A stretch of 22,944 nt of DNA from Prevotella sp. UBA4339 (GTDB taxonomy: Bacteria; Bacteroidota; Bacteroidia; Bacteroidales; Bacteroidaceae): positions 1,828 through 24,771 of the forward strand of contig DGTJ01000102.1 of the NCBI GenBank assembly GCA_002393725.1, given 5' to 3'. A program made the position numbers and the translations under genes. Positions 1 to 7,557 of this stretch are shown here, piece after piece. Each line of letters starts with the position of its first letter. Positions within the stretch are counted from its first letter, which is position 1. The notes under the pieces were generated by a model that saw only the letters and a program-made list of their open reading frames with translations, searched no databases and was not told the DNA's origin.

Positions 1-62
1 ATCGTTTGAGCCGAGTGAATTGATCGTTTGAGCCGAGTGAATTGATCGTTTGAGCCGAGTGA
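1..62. repeat. 22-bp tandem repeat, two full and one partial copy
   Basis: Two identical 22-bp units lie at 1-22 and 23-44, and a third copy at 45-62 matches the first 18 bases (core GTTTGAGCCGAGTGA). The window edge cuts the array, so more copies may lie to the left. The copies are back to back with no spacers and 22 is not a multiple of 3, so this is neither a CRISPR array nor a coding repeat. An inverted partial copy of the core (CTCAAAC, 93-99) lies just downstream. The array sits beyond the stop codon of the last minus-strand gene. Function unknown. Confidence 0.85.
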
Positions 63-81
63 TGTAAATTGACCCCAAAAA

Positions 82-103
82 CCGTGAGTTGACTCAAACA
101 CGG
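82..103. other. weak inverted repeat after the last minus-strand gene
   Basis: CCGTG (82-86) and CACGG (99-103) can pair around a loop that itself holds GAGT/ACTC (86-89 and 92-95). It lies 20 to 40 bases past the stop codon at 123-125. There is no T-tract on the minus strand after it, so I do not call it a terminator. It could be a weak mRNA 3' hairpin or a degenerate copy of the neighbouring repeat. Confidence 0.3.
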
Positions 104-122
104 GTTAGTCAGGTTACTGCCT

Positions 123-1157
123 CTACTCCTTGTAGATTTTCATCAGGAGCAATCCGATGAAAATCCATAGTATCTCCCTTACTCTGCAGATAATGCTGAC
201 GAAGATGCCAAGGGCTGCTGTGAGACCCATGACGGCTATTGAGATGACAAAGCCGCCCTCTTGAACACCAAGCTGCATGGGCAGGAATCCGATGAGATTG
301 GCCAGCAGGGTGGTAAACGACAGGATAAGGATAGAATGCAGGAACGTAAGGGTAAGCCCAGACAATCCACCGCCGCAGTCGATTCCAAACAGCAGGAGCA
401 TAAACATAATCTCTAAACTCTGAACGATACGAGACAAATACTCAAGTAAAAGACTGTAATAGAAAGACCGCTTATCCTGCTGATGTAGAGATGCAATGTG
501 CTTGTCAACATTGTGAAGAGCCTCGCTATGTCGGTCAAGCATACGGGCACTCCAATTGTGAAGACCTGGTATCTTTCCTATTCCTCGTAAAGTCTTAATG
601 ACAAGCCCGTATCGGTATCCACGCGAGAATAGGTAGAAAGCGATAAGGCAGAACACCGTGATAATCAGTAGCACTACGGCAGTTCCTGATGTAAATGGCA
701 GGTCACCGATGGCAGCAAGTGCGAGATAGAGGAATATTGTGGTGAACCACAGCCAAAAGTGGGCAAAGATATGCATCATCGCATAGAGTATTACCGATGA
801 GGCTGCTCGCTGGTTGCCTATGTCCTTTGACAATTCGACTATACGGTATGGCTCCCCTCCAAGACCGCCAACAGGAGTAGCATAGTTAAGGGCATAGCCT
901 GTGATTGTCAGTCGGAAGATACGCCAGAAACTGACATGCTCCCCTTCGTTCAGCTGGCATTTGATAATCTCCATCCAGGCAAGAGCGTTTATACCGTAGA
1001 TGATAATCCAAATACCGAAGATGGGAATAAGCCAGTAGCCGGCATGACAGAGATGATGCCACAATTCTATGAAACTGACATCGAAAGTCAGCATCATCAC
1101 CACAACGGCTACTACACCAATGATGAAAAACAGGTTGTTTATACCTTTCTTTGTCAT
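123..1157 (-). CDS. LPG-synthase-TM (UPF0104) family membrane protein, putative lipid flippase or head-group partner
   Basis: This 344-residue protein is almost wholly hydrophobic, with about seven to eight membrane segments. It matches the flippase-like fold found in the N-terminal half of MprF and in AglD-like proteins (PF03706). The family signature is visible as TPVGGLGGEPYR at residues 94-105, and a second Gly-rich stretch with QLGVQEGG lies near residue 295. Family members move or help modify lipids across the inner membrane; the substrate here is not known. Its ATG overlaps the stop of the upstream CDP-alcohol phosphatidyltransferase in an ATGA, so the two are translationally coupled and probably act on the same lipid. 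It is the last gene of the run inside the window. Family assignment is firm, the role is inference. Confidence 0.85.
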   Translation of the reverse strand: MTKKGINNLFFIIGVVAVVVMMLTFDVSFIELWHHLCHAGYWLIPIFGIWIIIYGINALAWMEIIKCQLNEGEHVSFWRIFRLTITGYALNYATPVGGLGGEPYRIVELSKDIGNQRAASSVILYAMMHIFAHFWLWFTTIFLYLALAAIGDLPFTSGTAVVLLIITVFCLIAFYLFSRGYRYGLVIKTLRGIGKIPGLHNWSARMLDRHSEALHNVDKHIASLHQQDKRSFYYSLLLEYLSRIVQSLEIMFMLLLFGIDCGGGLSGLTLTFLHSILILSFTTLLANLIGFLPMQLGVQEGGFVISIAVMGLTAALGIFVSIICRVREILWIFIGLLLMKIYKE

Positions 1158-2134
1158 AGTTTATCAGCTATTCGGCTACAGAATCCTTCATGCCGGCGGC
1201 GTACATACTCAGTGAGCAAGCCCATGGCGAAAATCTCAAAGATAAAAAACTCTGCTGGCAGGTCGATAAGTATGAATACGAAAAGCCAGAAAGATCGGAA
1301 GTTGAAAGTAAGTAGACCATTCCAAGGCATTAAGGCCAGTGATTCGCGATGAATTTCCTCACGGATATTCTGAGGAAGTTGGTCTGGACTGCCATATTTC
1401 TCTCGGATGCTTTTCATCAGACGCTGAAACTGAGGGGTGGCATCTTCTTGCTTTTTAGTGTAATCGATATAAGACTTCTGGAAAATCCTCTCATATTTTG
1501 GCGTTTTCTCGTCCATCTGATCGTAGATTTCCTGTTGGCGGACAGAACTGTCGAGTTCACTGCCCTTTTCACCTTTTAAGAAGAAGAGATGTACTTGGAT
1601 ATAATAGTCCGCCAATCGCTGTTGTGCAGCAATGCCCAGAAATCCTGACATCAGGCCGAGTACGAAAACTACAGTTGTGGCAATAAGAGCATTCTGTGGC
1701 GTATCGCTGATGCCCAACCATCCGAACTCCAGGCTATGGTGTTGATAGAATCGCCATACCATACCAAGATATATAGGCGTAAACCATACAAAACCGGCCA
1801 GTCCGTCGAGAATACGTCCTACCTTGCTCTTTTTGCCTGTCATGCGAGCCAATTGACCGTCAGTACAGTCCAGAATGTCGGCCACCATGAGCAGTAAAAT
1901 GGCGAGGAGGTTAAGGGCAAGACCTATGGCTCCTTCATAGTAATAACTGCCATGGGCAAAGAATACACAACTGCCAGCACCGATGAACATTGAAAGGATG
2001 GTCACGGTGTTGGGATGGATATCAAAATAGGCGAATCCCTTTGCACAATAATAGCATAAAGGTCTTATTACATGAAGGTCGAGCCAGTCTTCTGTCTCGA
2101 CTGATTTCATCGACTGATAAATTTTTTCATTCAT
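1154..2134 (-). CDS. CDP-alcohol phosphatidyltransferase family protein lacking the fourth motif Asp
   Basis: This integral membrane protein of 326 residues belongs to the family that moves a phosphate-linked group from a CDP-activated donor to an alcohol (PF01066). Most of the signature D-x2-DG-x2-AR-x8-G-x3-D-x3-D is present at D89, D92, G93, A96, R97, G106 and D110, but the last Asp is replaced by Gly114. A soluble insertion of about 110 residues, rich in charge, separates the catalytic half from the final membrane segments. I chose the ATG at 2134 over a TTG at 2161, because the TTG lies inside an intergenic octamer repeat and would add nine residues of low-complexity origin. It overlaps the next gene by 4 bases. 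Likely role: installing or removing a head group on the lipid made by this operon. Donor and acceptor are unknown. Confidence 0.85.
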   Translation of the reverse strand: MNEKIYQSMKSVETEDWLDLHVIRPLCYYCAKGFAYFDIHPNTVTILSMFIGAGSCVFFAHGSYYYEGAIGLALNLLAILLLMVADILDCTDGQLARMTGKKSKVGRILDGLAGFVWFTPIYLGMVWRFYQHHSLEFGWLGISDTPQNALIATTVVFVLGLMSGFLGIAAQQRLADYYIQVHLFFLKGEKGSELDSSVRQQEIYDQMDEKTPKYERIFQKSYIDYTKKQEDATPQFQRLMKSIREKYGSPDQLPQNIREEIHRESLALMPWNGLLTFNFRSFWLFVFILIDLPAEFFIFEIFAMGLLTEYVRRRHEGFCSRIADKL

Positions 2135-2140
2135 ATTCTT

Positions 2141-2175
2141 GACAATTAGACATTTAGACAATTAGACATGTAGAC
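2141..2175 (-). repeat. 8-base-period tandem repeat in the intergenic gap
   Basis: Read on the minus strand, the gap between the DUF5686 gene and the phosphatidyltransferase gene consists of four octamers in register (GTCTACAT, GTCTAATT, GTCTAAAT, GTCTAATT) followed by GTCAAGAA. It forms nearly the whole upstream leader of the phosphatidyltransferase gene. A different octamer with the same period is found at 22906-22937. Slippage could change gene spacing. No function can be read from it. Confidence 0.8.
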
Positions 2176-2181
2176 TGAGAT

Positions 2182-4767
2182 TTAGAATGTAAGTCTGAAT
2201 ATGTATCTTATGCCCCATTTGGTGCTGGTAGGCAGCTCAAGGTAGTTCAGGCGTCGTACGTACTCTACATGGATAATCTTGAATATGTTGTGTATGCCGA
2301 AAACTACCTCAACATAAGGTTTCTTAGTGTCCATCACGTAGCAACCTTCAGGGAACCACATTAGTCTGTCGCTGCCTGCATTTTCAGGAGCATATGGGTT
2401 GTTCTTATCGCTGAGACCTCCCCAAAGCGTGTTCACTGCTATATATTCACGCCATTTCAGATGACGGATAAGTGGTATGCGGTTGAAGATCTTTCCGTTG
2501 AGGTCCCATGAGAGCATCATAGATGCGTAACGGTCGTTCATGAACTCCATATTGTTGATGAGATTGAACATCTCTTCCTCGATGATAAACGACGTGTTGG
2601 CGATAGGGTGTATCAGCAGAGGGTATGGAACCTGGTTCCATTGAATACCAGCTTTGAGGAAAAGGTCAACCTTTCCCCAGCTGTTCAGCCAGAAACGTTT
2701 GTAAATCTTCGCCTCAGTGAGGTTATAGTTATAATCTCCGCCAAGAACGTTGCGGAATCCCATAGTGTGGCTTAGGCTCAAAGCTGGGGCATCTTTATTG
2801 ATGGTGATGCGACGTTGCTTGTTGTTGATATATGTCTCATCAGGAGCATAGCGCAGTTCTGCGAACAATTCAGTTGTGCGCAGAAACTCGCGATGAGCCT
2901 TGAGGTCACCGGCGTATTTTATCTCAGGCTGGTTGAGCTTCCTGAAAGACATTGCCCCTACAGGCTGCTGCTCCTCTGTCTTGAAAGTAAGAGTGGTACG
3001 CAGGCCACCGTAGGCTTCGTATATATAGGAAAGCTTTTGCCGGTTGCTCAGTATCATTTTGTCGATACCTGTCCACTTGAATGCAACGAGAAAATTATCC
3101 TTATCGGTTGGCAGATATCTGTCACTCGGAGAACTTACATCATAGGTGCTCTCTACCTCAATCGTTCTCTTAGGATATTCCCAAGGCATGTAGATCTTGT
3201 CGATTAGAGAGTAGGTGAATGTCGCTCCGTAGTAGTTCTTATGACTTCCCCAGCCGTGTGCATAGTATGCCTTTCCGAAGATGCGTTTATGCAAGTTTCC
3301 TGTCGTTTGGAGACTCAGTCGGTTGCGCCATCCATCGAACTTGTTTCTTGTAAGCATAGTGTTTACGGGGGCAATGTCAATCTTGTTTGGAGTGCCTGTC
3401 TCAATGGAGTTCTCGATTAGGGCATTAAGACCCGTCATGAAGTACTTGAAGCCCTTGATGTTCTGGATGTTCTTGACGAAGCTGCTCATTGAGTCCTCAC
3501 TCTTGGTGAGTTCAACCTGGCGATATTGGTTCCAGAAGGACTTGTTGCGCATGCCTGCATCGGCTTCGCGCACTTCCGTTCGCTTGCCTTTGAAAAGCCG
3601 TTTGGGTAATGGGTCGAAGGAATAGCCCGTCATTCGTGTTGTCCTTATTACAATGCACTGCTTTATGAATTTGGCAAATTGTAATTCGGCTACCATGTCG
3701 TCGCGTGAGAGCACCCACTCTCCGTTGTCAAGCTGCTCATACTCTTGTTCTATACGCATGTTATGTACGAAGTTTACTGAAGTCTGCTTAGGCAGTGTCA
3801 GTTCGCACCGGCGTACGTGGTATGATGAGTCCTTAAGGATATACAAGTCGCCTCGGAATCCAAAGTCCATCTGGTTGTTGGGCAGGAAATGCAGATGAAT
3901 GCATGAGTCACGTTCCACCTTTACGGTGTCCTCTATATAGAAGCGATAGAAACCAATAGCATCCTTGCCGATAGGCGATGTGAATGGATATTGTACCAGT
4001 CGGATTTGGTCATCGTAGAGGTTTACATCCGTGAAGACTTCTTTCATCACAACATTCAGGATATCACCTGTCTGGAAAAGGTCATTGATGCCTGATGACT
4101 GCTGACCTTGTATGATAGATTTCTTCTTTCCAGAAGATTTCTGCCATATCATTTCCGTTACGGTCTCATCGACACTTATTGGCAGAATGAGCTTGTTGTT
4201 GTATTGGCATACCTCTACTTGTTCCTTCAGCCAGGGAGTGCTTGAAAATGGCTTCTTCTCCAACTGTTCAGGGGTGATGTCATTTGCACCAAGGGTAAGT
4301 TTCTCGTACTTGTCATAACGATAGTAATCGTGATTTGACAGGTCGGAAAGTTTTTTGGCAGCTATGACTTTCTTCATCAGTTCCACGGCAGGATTGTTCT
4401 TACGGCTGTATCTGCCTCTCTTGGCGTGGATGGTGACTTGTTTGAGCTGACGATTGTCTGGCTTCAGCTTGATGTTCATACGCGAATTGTCACCTTCACT
4501 GATTGTTATGTCTTGTGCAATGTATCCTACAGCACTGTAAGTGATTGTCCATCCGTTGTGTCTTGCAATGGAATAACGTCCCTCAATGTCTGCTACTACA
4601 GCCACATGATGACCCTTGTAGACAACACTGGCGTAAGGGATGCACTCACCTGTCTCTGCATCGGAAACGACACCAGTCATATTCTGCGCACTGAGATGCA
4701 AAAACATCATCAGCAACAGTAATGATATATAATTACGCTTATTCAAAGTTAAACTTGCTAAATTCAT
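2182..4767 (-). CDS. DUF5686 family outer-membrane protein with carboxypeptidase-like regulatory domain
   Basis: The protein has 861 residues from the ATG at 4767. An N-terminal signal peptide (residues 1-27, ending LHLSAQ) is followed by a carboxypeptidase-D regulatory-like beta-sandwich (about residues 29-112, TGVVSDAETGE and GRYSI), then a long region matching the Bacteroidetes DUF5686 family. The C-terminal half is rich in alternating aromatic and polar strands and ends in an aromatic residue (IFRLTF), as outer-membrane beta-barrels do. A TTG at 4794 would give nine more residues; the ATG fits the signal peptide better. The start lies 29 bases inside the end of the upstream LolA-like gene, so the two are coupled. 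Function is unknown; placement after MMPL and LolA suggests an outer-membrane step in delivering the cluster's lipid product. Confidence 0.85.
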   Translation of the reverse strand: MNLASLTLNKRNYISLLLLMMFLHLSAQNMTGVVSDAETGECIPYASVVYKGHHVAVVADIEGRYSIARHNGWTITYSAVGYIAQDITISEGDNSRMNIKLKPDNRQLKQVTIHAKRGRYSRKNNPAVELMKKVIAAKKLSDLSNHDYYRYDKYEKLTLGANDITPEQLEKKPFSSTPWLKEQVEVCQYNNKLILPISVDETVTEMIWQKSSGKKKSIIQGQQSSGINDLFQTGDILNVVMKEVFTDVNLYDDQIRLVQYPFTSPIGKDAIGFYRFYIEDTVKVERDSCIHLHFLPNNQMDFGFRGDLYILKDSSYHVRRCELTLPKQTSVNFVHNMRIEQEYEQLDNGEWVLSRDDMVAELQFAKFIKQCIVIRTTRMTGYSFDPLPKRLFKGKRTEVREADAGMRNKSFWNQYRQVELTKSEDSMSSFVKNIQNIKGFKYFMTGLNALIENSIETGTPNKIDIAPVNTMLTRNKFDGWRNRLSLQTTGNLHKRIFGKAYYAHGWGSHKNYYGATFTYSLIDKIYMPWEYPKRTIEVESTYDVSSPSDRYLPTDKDNFLVAFKWTGIDKMILSNRQKLSYIYEAYGGLRTTLTFKTEEQQPVGAMSFRKLNQPEIKYAGDLKAHREFLRTTELFAELRYAPDETYINNKQRRITINKDAPALSLSHTMGFRNVLGGDYNYNLTEAKIYKRFWLNSWGKVDLFLKAGIQWNQVPYPLLIHPIANTSFIIEEEMFNLINNMEFMNDRYASMMLSWDLNGKIFNRIPLIRHLKWREYIAVNTLWGGLSDKNNPYAPENAGSDRLMWFPEGCYVMDTKKPYVEVVFGIHNIFKIIHVEYVRRLNYLELPTSTKWGIRYIFRLTF

Positions 4768-5329
4768 AATCAGTAAATCCTCCGTCACGCTCAACGAATC
4801 TCAGTAACTTGAAAGCAGAAGTCTTCATATCGAGCACAAGGACGAATTTGGAATACATCATTCTCTTCTTTTTCTTAACTTTGTTAATTATAGGAGTGAT
4901 GGTGATAGAAAGAGATGTACCCGTTTTCTGGATAGACACGTCTGGAAGTTTGGAGATGTCGGTTGTGCCTCCATTGATAACACTTGATAGAACGGTATGG
5001 AAAGTGGCGAACTGAGGGTTTTTCCTACTGTCAGTGGAATGTTCCTTGCCATTGACGGTCATTGTGAATCTGGTGCCCTTCATTAGCAGCTTGTCGAGCC
5101 CCTCATTTGTAGATATGCTCACCATGTCTGGGTGCATTATAAATGCTCCGCCTGTGGTGACGATATCTTTCTTGAGTGATTTCTTATGTATAATTCTTGT
5201 GACGTTTGCACCTGCCTGCTTGAAGTTCTTATAGCGGGCACATGCCTTCTGGAAGTCCGACTGCTGTGCTGTTGCACTAATGCTGATGAATATGCTCATC
5301 AGCATCATTATATTTCTAATTATTCTCAT
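4739..5329 (-). CDS. LolA-like periplasmic carrier protein
   Basis: This 196-residue protein has a signal peptide (residues 1-21, cleavage likely after SATA) and a mature part with the alternating beta-strand pattern of LolA-type lipoprotein carriers: an N-terminal helix (DFQKACARYKNF), many strands, and a C-terminal FELRF-like strand region (SAFKLLRFVERDGGFTDYEF). LolA-like proteins shuttle lipoproteins or lipids across the periplasm in a hydrophobic half-barrel, and a dedicated LolA paralogue is a standard part of aryl polyene and flexirubin clusters. It lies 34 bases after the ketoreductase gene and overlaps the following DUF5686 gene. Similarity is by pattern and context and is not strong in sequence, so the family call is probable and the cargo unknown. 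Confidence 0.75.
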   Translation of the reverse strand: MRIIRNIMMLMSIFISISATAQQSDFQKACARYKNFKQAGANVTRIIHKKSLKKDIVTTGGAFIMHPDMVSISTNEGLDKLLMKGTRFTMTVNGKEHSTDSRKNPQFATFHTVLSSVINGGTTDISKLPDVSIQKTGTSLSITITPIINKVKKKKRMMYSKFVLVLDMKTSAFKLLRFVERDGGFTDYEFSKFNFE

Positions 5330-5363
5330 ATTCTTAATAAATTCTTAGATGTCTAAAACGAAA

Positions 5364-6086
5364 TTAAGTATATAATCCTCCGTTGATTGAAATTACATTG
5401 CCTGTGATGTATCCGGCATTTGGTGATACCAGGAACGCTACGAGATCAGCGACCTCCTCTGGTGTCCCAAATCGGTTGGCGGGAATAGTCTTCTTAAGAG
5501 CTGCCTCGTCAAGCCCTTCTGTCATATCAGTCTTAATAAAGCCTGGAGCTACGGCATTTACTGTGATTCCACGACGAGCGACCTCTTGTGCCAACGCTTT
5601 TGTGGCAGCAATGATTCCTCCTTTGGCTGCAGAATAGTTAGTCTGCCCAGGTAAACCTTTTATTCCACTTACGCTGGCCATGTTGATTATACGTCCGAAC
5701 TTATGCAGCTGCATAGCAGGAAGTAGTGGCTGTGTTACGTTGAAGAAGCCTGACAGAGTGATGTCCAATACACGATGCCAGTCACTCTCAGGCATCAGCG
5801 CCAGCACATTGTCACGACGTATGCCTGCATTGTTGACTACTACTTCAATATAATCATTGGGATGGTCTTTCTGCCATGCTTCTATTGCAGTTTTGGTCTG
5901 CTCTGAATTGCTCACGTCAAAGGGGAGTAACTCACCATTTCCACCAATCATCTCCAGAGTGTTCTTTGCTTCCGCGTCATTACTGGCATAATTGATGATA
6001 ACCTGATAGCCCATGTGGGCTAGTTTCACACAGATGGCACGTCCGATGCCTCGACTGCCGCCTGTAATTAGTGCATACTTACTCAT
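5364..6086 (-). CDS. fabG: 3-oxoacyl-ACP reductase (FabG-type SDR)
   Basis: This 240-residue short-chain dehydrogenase reduces a 3-oxoacyl-ACP to the 3-hydroxy form with NAD(P)H. The cofactor motif TGGSRGIG is at residues 8-15, NNAG at 85-88, and the active site Ser138, Tyr151, Lys155 sits at the positions usual for FabG. Length is normal for the family. It lies 19 bases after the CrtI-like gene and 34 before the LolA-like gene, inside the type II PKS operon, so it is more likely the dedicated ketoreductase of this pathway (ApeQ-like role) than the housekeeping fatty acid enzyme. The housekeeping role cannot be excluded from sequence alone. The start is a normal ATG. Confidence 0.93.
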   Translation of the reverse strand: MSKYALITGGSRGIGRAICVKLAHMGYQVIINYASNDAEAKNTLEMIGGNGELLPFDVSNSEQTKTAIEAWQKDHPNDYIEVVVNNAGIRRDNVLALMPESDWHRVLDITLSGFFNVTQPLLPAMQLHKFGRIINMASVSGIKGLPGQTNYSAAKGGIIAATKALAQEVARRGITVNAVAPGFIKTDMTEGLDEAALKKTIPANRFGTPEEVADLVAFLVSPNAGYITGNVISINGGLYT

Positions 6087-6105
6087 ATTACATTTCTTTT
6101 TGTTG

Positions 6106-7557
6106 TTACAGATTAATTATGTTGCGTGTGTGCTCAGGACCAAGTATCTCAGCACAAGTAAGAACAGCTGTCATCATTACTCCCTCTATCCCATGAAGCG
6201 TCAGATTCTGGCCCGTGAGCAGCAGGTTGGGAATTGGGGTACGGGAAGAGAGAATCGTGAGCATGTTTCTGTAGTCTTTTCTCATGCCATAAGCAGAACC
6301 TTCAGGGGTTAGGTTATAGTCACGCCATGTCAGAGGACTGCTGGTGTATTGTGCAGTTATCATATTGCTGAGTCCTGGTATCTGGGTCTCTGCTAATTCT
6401 ATGCACTCACGGGCAACCTGCTGTTTCATGGCCTTGTAGTCCTCGCCGCGATGTCCAACAGTAGTATTCTCCCATCTCTTGCAGCGATCCCACGTCATGT
6501 GTGTCAGCAAGTCTATCTGGGTGGCATATTTGCCCTCTTTGGGAACAAGGCAACTTGCCATAACCCTGTCTATAGGTTTATTCTCGTCGGAAGGCTCCCA
6601 AACATTTGCTTTACGGTAAATGAACTTGTTATGATTAAAATATTCCAACGTCTGAGGCTTTAGCACTAGTGATACTGTAAATGCTCCTATAGTGTTTTCC
6701 AGACTGGACATCCTCTTCCTGAAAATCGGTTTCAGACGGCTGCTCTCCTTAATCAGTTGGAAGGTGAGGGTAGGGTGTATGTCACTGATGAATATATCGC
6801 CTTCATAAGTTTCTCCGTTGGAACATCTAACGGCTGTGATATGACCGTCGCGTTCAATCATCTCTTCGGCCTCTGCCTCGCAGATCAGTTCACCACCGTT
6901 TTCACGTAAATGACTTACTAATTTGTCCACCAACATGTTCCCATTGCCCTTCAGGCGCCAGCTGCTTGAAATATAGCTACTGTTGCTGTGTGCAAAAGTG
7001 AAAAGTGGCAATGACTCTTTCTTAAGTTCCATCTTTATAGACGAACCGGCGAGAACGTTTATGAGCAGGGGATCATTGAAAGTCTCTGTAAGATAGTCGT
7101 AGGCATTCTTCCCAAAGACATCCATTAAGACCTCGGTGGTAAATGGCTTGCGATTGACATCTTGCAGCATTTCTACGTATTTGCGTAGATTATCTTTCTC
7201 TTTGGGGAAATATTGCGCCAAAGTGTCAACGAAATTATCGTAGCCAGAAGCTATGGGATAGGTATCGCCTTCAATAGTGATGAGATCGAAACCTGAATCG
7301 TCCATACGGTGCCAGGGGAGATCCATCAGTCCCAAATAGGAGAATATATCGTAGATGCGATGACCTGGGGTAAGTCCGCCCACATAGTGTAAACCAGTAT
7401 CAAAACTGAGACCGTCTTTGCGCCGGTAGCTCTGCATACTGCCTCCAGGTTGTATTTGTCGCTCAAGTATCAGGACACTCTTGCCCTTCTGAGCAAGTCC
7501 TGCACCACAAACAAGTCCTCCGAGACCACTGCCTATTATGATTATATCGTATTTCAA
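6106..7557 (-). CDS. CrtI/phytoene-dehydrogenase-like FAD-dependent oxidoreductase
   Basis: This 483-residue flavoprotein has an N-terminal dinucleotide fold (GSGLGG at residues 9-14, Glu32 for FAD ribose) followed by the PGGS and FDTGLHYVGG signature of the phytoene desaturase/isomerase family, and a C-terminal FAD-contact stretch (NLLLTGQNLTLHGIEGVMMTA). Relatives desaturate or isomerise polyenes and are found in flexirubin-type clusters. Here it probably acts on the conjugated acyl chain built by the KS, KR and DH. The start is a TTG at 7557 that overlaps the TGA of the MMPL gene (TTGA); the next Met is at residue 41, after the Rossmann motif, so the TTG is required. The exact reaction is not known. 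Confidence 0.88.
   Translation of the reverse strand: MKYDIIIIGSGLGGLVCGAGLAQKGKSVLILERQIQPGGSMQSYRRKDGLSFDTGLHYVGGLTPGHRIYDIFSYLGLMDLPWHRMDDSGFDLITIEGDTYPIASGYDNFVDTLAQYFPKEKDNLRKYVEMLQDVNRKPFTTEVLMDVFGKNAYDYLTETFNDPLLINVLAGSSIKMELKKESLPLFTFAHSNSSYISSSWRLKGNGNMLVDKLVSHLRENGGELICEAEAEEMIERDGHITAVRCSNGETYEGDIFISDIHPTLTFQLIKESSRLKPIFRKRMSSLENTIGAFTVSLVLKPQTLEYFNHNKFIYRKANVWEPSDENKPIDRVMASCLVPKEGKYATQIDLLTHMTWDRCKRWENTTVGHRGEDYKAMKQQVARECIELAETQIPGLSNMITAQYTSSPLTWRDYNLTPEGSAYGMRKDYRNMLTILSSRTPIPNLLLTGQNLTLHGIEGVMMTAVLTCAEILGPEHTRNIINL

Noticed and set aside
1..62. CRISPR array at the left edge
   Set aside because: Repeat copies are directly adjacent with no spacers of unique sequence, and no cas gene is near.
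82..103. Intrinsic terminator of the left operon
   Set aside because: Only a 5-bp stem with no T-tract on the minus strand.
936..1352. Plus-strand frame of 138 codons
   Set aside because: It overlaps two well-supported minus-strand membrane protein genes and its translation has no recognisable pattern; it is a shadow frame.
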